A stretch of 15,071 nucleotides of DNA, from the NCBI GenBank assembly GCA_964590945.1, contig CAZPXF010000051.1, forward strand, positions 1 to 15,071. Reading direction: 5' to 3'. The stretch is from CAZPXF01 sp964590945 (GTDB lineage: Bacteria; Bacillota; Clostridia; Lachnospirales; Lachnospiraceae). The notes under the pieces are model-generated. The model had not been told where the DNA came from. It did no database searches and saw only the letters and a list, made by a program, of their open reading frames with translations. A program made the position numbers and the translations under genes. Shown in pieces: positions 7,381-13,297 of the stretch; within the stretch, counting starts at the first letter, position 1, and each line of letters begins with the position of its first letter.

Positions 7381-8276
7381 TCCAATTCCTCCATTGTTCC
7401 CACACGCAGCATGACCGCATTCCGGTCGATCTTGCGCATGAATCCACTCAAAGTTTTCCCCGGGCCTACCTCAATAAAGGTATCCGCCCCCGCATCCAGC
7501 ATCGTGCGAATGGTCTGCTCCCAAAGTACGGAGCTGTACACCTGTCTGCACAAAAGCTCTTTCGTCCGGCTGATATCTGTCACAATACCGGCGTCTACAT
7601 TTGTCACATACGGGATCTGCAAAGGATGCCAGTTCACCTTTTCCAAAGTCTTTCGCAGTTCCTCCCCGGCTTCCTTCAAAAACATGGAGTGAAACGGTCC
7701 GCTCACATTCAGCGGCAGAACTCTTTTCGCTCCTGCCGCCTTCAGCTTTGGCGCCGCCATGTCGATCTCCGTCTTTTTCCCTGTAATCACGATCTGACCC
7801 GGACAATTATAATTTGCAACGGATACCTCCGGAAATGCTTCCAGCGCCGCGGCAGCCGTCCCGCCGTCAAGGCCGAGCACAGCCGCCATGCCGCCGCTTC
7901 CATCCGGAACTGCATTGTGCATGAGCGATCCTCGTATCCACGCCGTTTTCACCGTATCTGCAAAGTCCATACCGCCCGCCGCCGTGACCGCACAGTATTC
8001 CCCCAGGCTCAGGCCCGCCGCCAAATCCGGCCGGACGCCCCGCTCCTTCAGCTCTGCTGTGATCGCCATGCAGACCGTGACCAGCGCTGCCTGCGTATGA
8101 TCCGTTCTGCCAAGAAGCGGATTTTCTTCAAAGCACAGGCCGCACAGATCGATTCCAAGGATCTCGCTTCCTTTATCAAAAATCTCTTTTGCTGCGGGGC
8201 TTTGCCCGTAAAAGTCCTTACCCATTCCGGTATACTGGGAACCCTGTCCCGGATATAGAAATGCAATCTTACTCAT
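7356..8276 (-). CDS. fabD: Malonyl-CoA:ACP transacylase
   Basis: Moves malonyl from CoA to the phosphopantetheine of AcpP, linking acetyl-CoA carboxylase output to the elongation cycle. The 306-residue protein has FLYPGQGSQ (6-14) with oxyanion-hole Q11, the nucleophile S90 in GLSLGEY, R115 that binds the malonyl carboxylate, and H196 in GPFHSMF. Spacing fits the family. The start overlaps fabK by 8 nt, with AAAGGAA about 10 nt upstream, and the 3' end overlaps fabG by 25 nt. Confidence 0.97.
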   Translation of the reverse strand: MSKIAFLYPGQGSQYTGMGKDFYGQSPAAKEIFDKGSEILGIDLCGLCFEENPLLGRTDHTQAALVTVCMAITAELKERGVRPDLAAGLSLGEYCAVTAAGGMDFADTVKTAWIRGSLMHNAVPDGSGGMAAVLGLDGGTAAAALEAFPEVSVANYNCPGQIVITGKKTEIDMAAPKLKAAGAKRVLPLNVSGPFHSMFLKEAGEELRKTLEKVNWHPLQIPYVTNVDAGIVTDISRTKELLCRQVYSSVLWEQTIRTMLDAGADTFIEVGPGKTLSGFMRKIDRNAVMLRVGTMEELECLKEKLQ

Positions 8277-9207
8277 AGCTGCCGGTTCCTTTCATGATCT
8301 GAATCGCATCCCTGCAGATCGTTTCTATGATCTCCCTGCATGGACGGCTTTCGCCCACAAGCCCTGCCGACTGCCCTGCCATAACGCTTCCGGTTCTTAT
8401 ATCGCCTTCCACAACTGCCCGTCTGAGTCCCCCAAGCGTCAGCTGCTCCAGTTCTTCAAAGGATGCTCCCGCTGCTTCCAGCTCAAGATATTTCCTTGTC
8501 TGCTGGTTGCGGAGCCCCCGCACCGGATGTCCGGTACTTCTTCCGGTTACCTTCGTATCGATCTCCTTAGCCTTCAAAACCTTATTTTTATAATCTTCAT
8601 GGACGATGGATTCTTCCGAGGCCACAAATACGGTTCCCATCTGTACGGCCTTTGCTCCGAGCATAAATGCTGCCGCCATTCCCCGTCCATCCGCGATGCC
8701 GCCTGCTGCGACAACCGGAATCTCTACCGCATCGCACACAGAAGGGACCAGTACCATCGTTGTCACCTCTCCGATGTGTCCGCCGGATTCTGTTCCCTCC
8801 GCAATGACCGCATCCGCCCCGGCCCTCTCCATGCGCTTCGCCATGCCGCCGGATGCAACGACCGGGATCACACACACACCGGCGTCCTTCCAGCGCGCCA
8901 TATATTTCTCAGGACTCCCTGCGCCTGTCGTTACGACACGTACATGTTCCTTCGCGATCACCTCTGCAATGGCGTCCGCCTCCGGATTCATCAGCATCAA
9001 ATTGACGCCAAATGGCTTGTCCGTCGCCGCTTTCATGTGCTGGATCTGATCCTCGACCCAGCTTGCAGGGGCGCCGCCCGCACCGATGACGCCAAGTCCG
9101 CCTGCTTCTGATACCGCCGAAGCAAGCTCCCATGTTCCAACCCATGCCATACCGCCCTGAAAAACAGGATATTTTATACCAAGAAGCTCTGTTATGTCCG
9201 TTCTCAT
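8269..9207 (-). CDS. fabK: Enoyl-ACP reductase II, FMN-dependent
   Basis: Last step of each elongation round: reduces trans-2-enoyl-ACP using NAD(P)H and FMN. The 312-residue protein is a nitronate-monooxygenase-like TIM barrel, unrelated to the FabI SDR family. Seen: PVFQGGMAW (14-22), GVIGAGG (39-45), GTESGGHIGE (138-147), and GGIADGRG and GAKAVQMGT-type phosphate-binding strands. With the start at 9207 the conserved histidine is H144, the number known for Streptococcus pneumoniae FabK. This and the GGGGGAG ribosome site favour this ATG over one nine codons upstream that would overlap acpP. FabK enzymes are typically insensitive to triclosan. Lies 16 nt after acpP. No fabI is visible. Confidence 0.95.
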   Translation of the reverse strand: MRTDITELLGIKYPVFQGGMAWVGTWELASAVSEAGGLGVIGAGGAPASWVEDQIQHMKAATDKPFGVNLMLMNPEADAIAEVIAKEHVRVVTTGAGSPEKYMARWKDAGVCVIPVVASGGMAKRMERAGADAVIAEGTESGGHIGEVTTMVLVPSVCDAVEIPVVAAGGIADGRGMAAAFMLGAKAVQMGTVFVASEESIVHEDYKNKVLKAKEIDTKVTGRSTGHPVRGLRNQQTRKYLELEAAGASFEELEQLTLGGLRRAVVEGDIRTGSVMAGQSAGLVGESRPCREIIETICRDAIQIMKGTGSYE

Positions 9208-9212
9208 GGAAT

Positions 9213-9219
9213 CTCCCCC
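9213..9219 (-). promoter_or_regulatory. Ribosome binding site deciding the fabK start
   Basis: GGGGGAG on the minus strand lies 5 nt before the ATG at 9207. The alternative in-frame ATG at 9234 would overlap the acpP 3' end and has no comparable site ahead of it. Confidence 0.7.
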
Positions 9220-9223
9220 TTGA

Positions 9224-9451
9224 TTATGCAGCATGTGCTTCCATATATTTCACAATATCGCCGACTGTCTTCATATCCGTAAGGTCCTCTGTCGGAATTT
9301 CTACGCCGAATTCATCTTCCATACTCATGACAAGCTCATAAAGATCCAGAGAATCCACCTTCAGATCCTCCTCAAAAGAGGATCCCGGCTTGATCTCCTC
9401 TGCATCCAGATCCAGCGCGTCCACCATTAAATCTCTGATTTTTTCAAACAT
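9224..9451 (-). CDS. acpP: Acyl carrier protein
   Basis: Carries growing acyl chains on a 4'-phosphopantetheine arm and is the partner of FabD, FabF, FabG, FabZ and FabK. The protein is 75 residues, very acidic, and a four-helix bundle by pattern. The attachment serine is S34 in KVDSLDLYELV. AGGAGG stands about 8 nt before the ATG. First gene of the fab operon, directly behind the operon promoter, as suits a protein needed in large molar excess. Holo-ACP synthase is not in this window. Confidence 0.97.
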   Translation of the reverse strand: MFEKIRDLMVDALDLDAEEIKPGSSFEEDLKVDSLDLYELVMSMEDEFGVEIPTEDLTDMKTVGDIVKYMEAHAA

Positions 9452-9508
9452 TTTTCTTTTCCTCCTGATTGCTCATTGTAATTTTGTTTTATTTTGCTTG
9501 TAAAATAA

Positions 9509-9537
9509 TTTGATTTTAAAAATATTTGAATATTAAT
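9509..9537. promoter_or_regulatory. Possible FabT-like operator sites in the acpP leader
   Basis: The plus strand shows TTTGATTTTAAAA (9509-9521), one mismatch from the palindrome TTTGA-n3-TCAAA that I recall for FabT-type MarR repressors. A second, weaker copy is TTTGAATATTAAT (9525-9537). They lie just downstream of and overlapping the acpP -10 box, a natural repressor position. The region is extremely AT-rich, so chance matches are likely. Confidence 0.25.
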
Positions 9538-9562
9538 ATACCATATTTTAGAAATGTGTCAA
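9535..9562 (-). promoter_or_regulatory. Sigma-A promoter of the fab/acc operon
   Basis: Minus strand TTGACA (9557-9562) is separated by 16 bp from TATATT (9535-9540). The predicted transcription start is near 9528, giving a 5' UTR of about 75 nt before acpP. The -35 is a perfect consensus match. It lies immediately after the terminator of the preceding gene pair. Confidence 0.8.
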
Positions 9563-9576
9563 GAGTTTTTTAATGT

Positions 9577-9610
9577 AAAAACGCCATAATCGTAGAAATC
9601 ATGGCGTTTT
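9577..9610 (-). terminator. Intrinsic terminator after the GGGtGRT gene
   Basis: Perfect 10-bp stem: minus strand AAAACGCCAT (9610-9601) and ATGGCGTTTT (9587-9578) around a 13-nt loop, followed by TTTTTACATT. It begins 45 nt after the stop of the 336-residue gene and ends 15 bp before the acpP -35, separating the two transcription units. The A-rich 5' arm means it could also work in reverse. Confidence 0.85.
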
Positions 9611-9655
9611 ATCTGTCTTTATCTTCTTATTTTGTTATTTTAAATGCAATGCAGC

Positions 9656-10666
9656 TTAAAAATTCCCAGCCGTAGCCGCTTCCTCAATGCTTACCGCTAC
9701 AGCTACAGTCATACCTACCATCGGGTTGTTACCTGCTCCGATCAGACCCATCATCTCTACGTGAGCCGGAACGGATGATGAACCTGCGAACTGTGCGTCG
9801 CTGTGCATACGTCCAAGTGTATCTGTCATACCATAGGAAGCCGGGCCTGCTGCCATGTTGTCTGGATGAAGCGTACGCCCTGTACCGCCGCCGGATGCTA
9901 CGGAGAAGTATTTCTTGCCCTGATCGATACATTCCTTCTTATATGTACCTGCTACCGGATGCTGGAAACGTGTAGGATTTGTGGAGTTACCTGTGATGGA
10001 AACGCCAACATTCTCCAGATGCATGATAGCAACGCCTTCCTGAACATCGTCAGCGCCATAGCACTTAACTGTCGCACGGAGTCCGTCAGAGTATGCGTGC
10101 TCGTAAATAACATTAACTTCATTCTTTGTATAATCAAATTTTGTCTCAACGTATGTAAATCCATTGATACGGGAAATGATCTGAGCTGCGTCTTTTCCAA
10201 GACCATTCAGGATAACGCGGAGAGGTTTCTTACGAACCTTATTCGCTTTCTCTGCGATACCGATCGCGCCTTCAGCGGCTGCAAATGACTCATGTCCTGC
10301 AAGGAATGCGAAACACTCGGTCTCCTCCTCAAGAAGCATCTTTCCAAGATTCCCATGTCCAAGACCAACCTTCCTGTGGTCTGCAACAGATCCTGGAATA
10401 CAGAAAGACTGAAGTCCTTCGCCGATTGCTGCAGCGGCGTCAGAAGCTTTTCTGCAATTCTTCCTGATCGCGATAGCTGCGCCTACGATGTAAGCCCAGC
10501 AGGCATTCTCAAAACAAATCGGCTGAATGCCCTTAATCTGATTATAAACGTCAAGACCAGCATCCTTTGTGATCTTCTCAGCTTCCTCGATAGAGCTGAT
10601 ACCATAGCTGTTCAGAACAGCGTTGATCTGGTCAATTCTTCTCTCATATGATTCAAATAAAGCCAT
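9656..10666 (-). CDS. GGGtGRT-motif protein of unknown function, partner of NifU-like scaffold
   Basis: I recognise this as the family named for its GGGTGRT motif, here at 259-265; no biochemical role is known to me. The 336-residue protein has no signal peptide or clear membrane segment, though its C-terminal tail (about 304-325) is Gly/Ala/Val-rich and hydrophobic. Seven cysteines are present (C51, C56, C71, C89, C118, C202, C246), with C51-x4-C56 the closest pair, and several histidines near glycine-rich turns (GLGHGNLGKM 101-110, LAGHESFAAAEGAIGI 122-137). This could support metal or nucleotide binding, but that is inference. GAGGAG precedes the start, 20 nt after the NifU-like gene, and a terminator follows. 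Many GCT, GGT, GTT and GAG/AAG codons, unlike the GC-ending fab genes, suggest high expression. Confidence 0.85.
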   Translation of the reverse strand: MALFESYERRIDQINAVLNSYGISSIEEAEKITKDAGLDVYNQIKGIQPICFENACWAYIVGAAIAIRKNCRKASDAAAAIGEGLQSFCIPGSVADHRKVGLGHGNLGKMLLEEETECFAFLAGHESFAAAEGAIGIAEKANKVRKKPLRVILNGLGKDAAQIISRINGFTYVETKFDYTKNEVNVIYEHAYSDGLRATVKCYGADDVQEGVAIMHLENVGVSITGNSTNPTRFQHPVAGTYKKECIDQGKKYFSVASGGGTGRTLHPDNMAAGPASYGMTDTLGRMHSDAQFAGSSSVPAHVEMMGLIGAGNNPMVGMTVAVAVSIEEAATAGNF

Positions 10667-10686
10667 TTCTTTCGCTCCTCTCTTTC

Positions 10687-11379
10687 TTACTCTACTCTCG
10701 GATCAATGATCTTGACAGCATCTGCAACACGGCCGTACTGACCCTTTGCCTTCTCCCATGCTGTGTTAGGATCATCACCCTTCTTAATGAAGTCTGTCAT
10801 CTTTCCAAGACTTACGAACTGATAACCGATAACTTCATTGTTCTCGTCAAGAGCGATACCTGTTACATAACCCTCTGCCATCTCAAGGTAACGAACGCCC
10901 TTTTCCTTCGTTGCATACATTGTACCAACCTGGGAACGAAGACCCTTACCAAGATCTTCAAGGCCGGCGCCGACAACAAGTCCATCATCCGAAAATGCGC
11001 TCTGGGTTCTTCCGTATACAATCTGAAGGAAGAGCTCTCTCATAGCTGTGTTGATAGCATCACATACAAGGTCTGTATTAAGAGCCTCAAGGATCGTCTT
11101 CCCCTGAAGGATCTCAGCCGCCATAGCTGCGGAATGTGTCATACCGGAACATCCGATTGTCTCGATCAAAGCCTCCTCGATGATACCTTCTTTAACATTC
11201 AATGTTAACTTACAGGCGCCCTGCTGTGGTGCGCACCAGCCCACGCCATGTGTGAAACCGGAAATGTCTTCGATTTTCTTAGAATGAACCCATTTTCCTT
11301 CTTCCGGAATCGGAGCTGGTTCATGCTTTGCACCCTTAGCAACCGGGCACATCAACTGTACTTCCTTTGAATAAATCAT
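10687..11379 (-). CDS. NifU/IscU-like iron-sulfur cluster scaffold domain protein
   Basis: The 230-residue protein contains a segment resembling the IscU/NifU N-terminal scaffold. KLTLNVKEGIIEEALIETIGC (57-77) and SAAMAAEILQGKTILEAL (83-100) follow IscU's KLQIKV, GCG and VKGKSLDEA elements. C77 and C106 sit where two IscU ligand cysteines fall, and C49 or C56 could be the third. Before the domain is a 40-residue N-terminal part with C11; after it about 100 residues not found in classic IscU. The start at 11379 is chosen because AAAGGAG lies 7 nt upstream; in-frame codons further up have no support. A promoter and palindrome precede it. Cluster scaffolding or delivery to the downstream GGGtGRT protein is inference; it may not be a general housekeeping scaffold. 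Confidence 0.8.
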   Translation of the reverse strand: MIYSKEVQLMCPVAKGAKHEPAPIPEEGKWVHSKKIEDISGFTHGVGWCAPQQGACKLTLNVKEGIIEEALIETIGCSGMTHSAAMAAEILQGKTILEALNTDLVCDAINTAMRELFLQIVYGRTQSAFSDDGLVVGAGLEDLGKGLRSQVGTMYATKEKGVRYLEMAEGYVTGIALDENNEVIGYQFVSLGKMTDFIKKGDDPNTAWEKAKGQYGRVADAVKIIDPRVE

Positions 11380-11386
11380 GTTAAAA

Positions 11387-11393
11387 CTCCTTT
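11387..11393 (-). promoter_or_regulatory. Ribosome binding site deciding the NifU-like gene start
   Basis: AAAGGAG on the minus strand, 7 nt before the ATG at 11379. It selects this start over an in-frame ATG at 11448 that lies within the promoter region. Confidence 0.75.
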
Positions 11394-11413
11394 CAAGATA
11401 CCTAAGTGATTGC

Positions 11414-11425
11414 GGGGATAACCCC
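11414..11425 (-). other. Small GC hairpin in the 5' leader of the NifU-like gene
   Basis: GGGG-TTAT-CCCC on the minus strand, a 4-bp all-GC stem with a 4-nt loop, about 10 nt after the predicted transcription start and 35 nt before the ATG. No T-tract follows, so it is not a terminator. A 5' stabilising hairpin or binding site is possible but unproven. Confidence 0.4.
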
Positions 11426-11433
11426 TCATATTT

Positions 11434-11469
11434 GATATTAAATATCACACTACGTTTATTTTCTCACAA
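11434..11469 (-). promoter_or_regulatory. Promoter with overlapping palindrome for the NifU-like/GGGtGRT pair
   Basis: Minus strand TTGTGA (11464-11469), 17-bp spacer, and an extended -10 TGTGATATT with the hexamer GATATT at 11441-11446. The 13-bp palindrome GATATTAAATATC (11434-11446, plus strand) covers the -10 and the predicted start site, a position where a repressor would block initiation. The -35 matches 4 of 6 consensus bases. Confidence 0.55.
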
Positions 11470-11487
11470 ACCACACTGTTCGTCTAG

Positions 11488-12111
11488 CTATTTTTGATGA
11501 TTTTTGATATTTTTTGCTTTCCCGCGGATTCTCTGCAATGCATTATCCACCGCCTTCGGACTTTTGTTCAGAAGCTCTGCAATCTTCACATAGCCGGTTC
11601 CCATCAGGTGAAGATAAAGCACTTTCCGTTCAAACGCGCTGAGCGTCGCTTCCAGTTCGGCCTGAAAGATTTCCGCCGCTTCACGGCTTAAAATAATGTC
11701 CTCCGGATTTTCATTGTTGCCGTCCTGCAAGGTATCGATCAGTGCGTTCGGCGGCTCTTCTTCGGCCTCGCTGCCTTTATTTCCATAAAGGGAAATGTAA
11801 GAATTCAGCGGCATGTGCTTCTTTCTCCGGGACGCCTCGATCGCTGTGGAGAGCTGTCTGGTCACGCAGAGATTGGCGAAGCTTGCAAACGACATGCCTC
11901 TGTTTTCGTCGTATTCCTGGACAGCTTTAAAAAGCCCGATCATTCCTTCCTGGATCAGATCCTCGCTTTCCCCGCCAAGAAGGTACATGACACGGACTTT
12001 CTTCTTCACAAAATTCTTATATTTTTCCATAATATAATCGATGACGGCCTGATCCCCGTCCCGCAGGTCGCGGATCAGCTGCTCGTCCGTAAGCTTTGTA
12101 TAAGCGTTCAT
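11488..12111 (-). CDS. sigH: RNA polymerase sporulation sigma factor SigH
   Basis: Sigma-70 family factor that in Bacillus and clostridia directs early stationary-phase and sporulation-initiation genes. The 207-residue protein contains YKNFVKKKVRVMYLLGG (31-47), the region 2 core EDLIQEGMIGLFKAV (50-64), SFASFANLCVTRQLSTAI (74-91) and HMPLNSYISL (99-108), which closely parallels HIPLNSYASL of B. subtilis SigH. A region 4 helix-turn-helix, VKIAELLNKSPKAVDNALQRI, spans 175-195. The ATG overlaps the rlmB stop as ATGA. The cysS-mrnC-rlmB-sigH order is conserved with Bacillus, but the rpmG-secE-nusG genes that follow there are replaced here by the NifU-like pair. No terminator is seen after its stop codon. 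Confidence 0.93.
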   Translation of the reverse strand: MNAYTKLTDEQLIRDLRDGDQAVIDYIMEKYKNFVKKKVRVMYLLGGESEDLIQEGMIGLFKAVQEYDENRGMSFASFANLCVTRQLSTAIEASRRKKHMPLNSYISLYGNKGSEAEEEPPNALIDTLQDGNNENPEDIILSREAAEIFQAELEATLSAFERKVLYLHLMGTGYVKIAELLNKSPKAVDNALQRIRGKAKNIKNHQK

Positions 12112-12854
12112 TCTTTCATCCTCTGGCGAACAATCTCATAGGCCAAAACCCCCGCTGCCACCGATGCGTTCAGGGAGTCGATGTCCCCTTTCATTGGAAT
12201 AGAAGCTGCAAAATCACAATGCTCCTTTACAAGCCGGGACACTCCTTCTCCTTCATTTCCAATTACAAGTCCGATCGGACCTGTAAGATCCTGCCGGTAC
12301 ATCACTTCTCCGTCCATATCTGCGCAGACGAACCAGATTCCCTTTTCCTTTAATTCCTCCATCGTCCGCACAAGGTTCGTGACTTTGGCAACCGGAGTAT
12401 AATTAAGAGCGCCCGCCGACGTTTTGGCAACCGTTGCCGTAAGTCCGGCCGCACGGCGCTTCGGAATGATCACGCCATGGGCGCCTGCAAGATTCGCAGT
12501 ACGGATGATCGCTCCAAGATTGTGCGGATCCTCAATATTATCAAGAAGGAAAATAAAAGGCTCCTCGCCTTTCTCCGCCGCCTTCGCAAGAATATCTGCA
12601 ACCTCAGAATACTCATAGGCCGCCGCCTGCGCGATAACCCCCTGATGCTTTCCCGTTTCTGAAATCTGATCCAGACGCTCCTTTGCAACAAAATTCATGA
12701 TCACATCATGCTTCTTCGCCTCGCGCACGATCGTACGGACCGGACCGTCCTGACAGCCGTCAAGAATATAAATCCTGTCGACCGGCTTCCCGGAACGCAG
12801 CGCTTCGATCACCGCATTTCTCCCTTCGATCATGAAAGAATTCATCTCACTCAT
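12108..12854 (-). CDS. rlmB: 23S rRNA (guanosine-2'-O)-methyltransferase, TrmH/SPOUT family
   Basis: Expected to methylate a 23S rRNA peptidyl-transferase loop guanosine (G2251 in E. coli) with S-adenosylmethionine. The 248-residue protein has an N-terminal L30e-like substrate-binding domain (8-75; FMIEGRNAVIEALRSG at 7-22) and a C-terminal trefoil-knot SPOUT domain. Motif 1 is LDNIEDPHNLGAIIRTA (104-120), motif 2 GLVIGNEGEGVS (195-206), motif 3 IPMKGDIDSLNASVAAGVLAYE (219-240). The target base is assigned from family and synteny only; related TrmH proteins modify other positions. It overlaps mrnC by 4 nt (ATGA) and sigH by 4 nt. MSEM at the start offers M4 and M8 as alternative starts. Confidence 0.92.
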   Translation of the reverse strand: MSEMNSFMIEGRNAVIEALRSGKPVDRIYILDGCQDGPVRTIVREAKKHDVIMNFVAKERLDQISETGKHQGVIAQAAAYEYSEVADILAKAAEKGEEPFIFLLDNIEDPHNLGAIIRTANLAGAHGVIIPKRRAAGLTATVAKTSAGALNYTPVAKVTNLVRTMEELKEKGIWFVCADMDGEVMYRQDLTGPIGLVIGNEGEGVSRLVKEHCDFAASIPMKGDIDSLNASVAAGVLAYEIVRQRMKE

Positions 12855-13297
12855 TGTTCATCCTCCAGATATTCAAGTCCCATCTTCACCAGTTCCACCA
12901 TTCGTTCATACTGATCTGTCATATACAGATATCCTATCACTGCTTCAAATCCTGTCGCCCTGCGGTAATCTGTCAGCGACTGGTTCTTTGCCGGCGAGAC
13001 TGCCTTTGTATTCCTTCCTTTTTTATACACTGTATGCTCGTCCTCTGTCAATAACGGCTGTAAAATACGCATCATTTTGGACTGTGAGGCCGCCTGAACA
13101 ATGCTGCTTGTCTTCTGATGCAGTACCTGTACCGGCTGATTGCCTTCGCTCATCACAAGGGTTTTGATGATCAGGTCAAATACGCAGTCTCCAATATACG
13201 CAAGAGCAAGAGGTGAATATGTCCGAACATCCACCTCTCGCATATCAAAACGCTCTGAAATACTTTTCGCAAGACTTTTCTTTATGCTTTCTTCCAT
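12851..13297 (-). CDS. mrnC: Mini-ribonuclease III
   Basis: Double-strand-specific RNase that in B. subtilis matures the ends of 23S rRNA. The 148-residue protein is a lone RNase III catalytic domain without a dsRNA-binding domain, the defining trait of Mini-III. SPLALAYIGDCVFDL (28-42) contains the catalytic D37, KKGRNTKAVSPAKNQ (92-106) is a conserved loop, and ATGFEAVIGYLY (114-125) contains the catalytic E118. AAGGAG stands 5 nt before the ATG. The start overlaps the end of cysS by 16 nt and the stop overlaps rlmB by 4 nt, so it is coupled in a translation/rRNA-maturation operon. Confidence 0.95.
   Translation of the reverse strand: MEESIKKSLAKSISERFDMREVDVRTYSPLALAYIGDCVFDLIIKTLVMSEGNQPVQVLHQKTSSIVQAASQSKMMRILQPLLTEDEHTVYKKGRNTKAVSPAKNQSLTDYRRATGFEAVIGYLYMTDQYERMVELVKMGLEYLEDEQ

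Noticed and set aside
5474..8258. Long plus-strand open frames (over 300 codons) opposite fabF, fabG and fabD
   Set aside because: They are shadows of well-identified enzymes on the minus strand, with no ribosome sites, promoters or recognisable domains.
9208..9234. Nine-codon N-terminal extension of FabK
   Set aside because: It would overlap acpP and lacks a ribosome site; the ATG at 9207 has GGGGGAG and restores the known H144 numbering.
9452..9576. FapR operator upstream of acpP
   Set aside because: I looked for a site like TTAGTACCTAGTCTTAA and found nothing close.
11380..11448. 23-residue N-terminal extension of the NifU-like protein
   Set aside because: It covers the predicted promoter and leader hairpin; the ATG at 11379 has AAAGGAG at good spacing.
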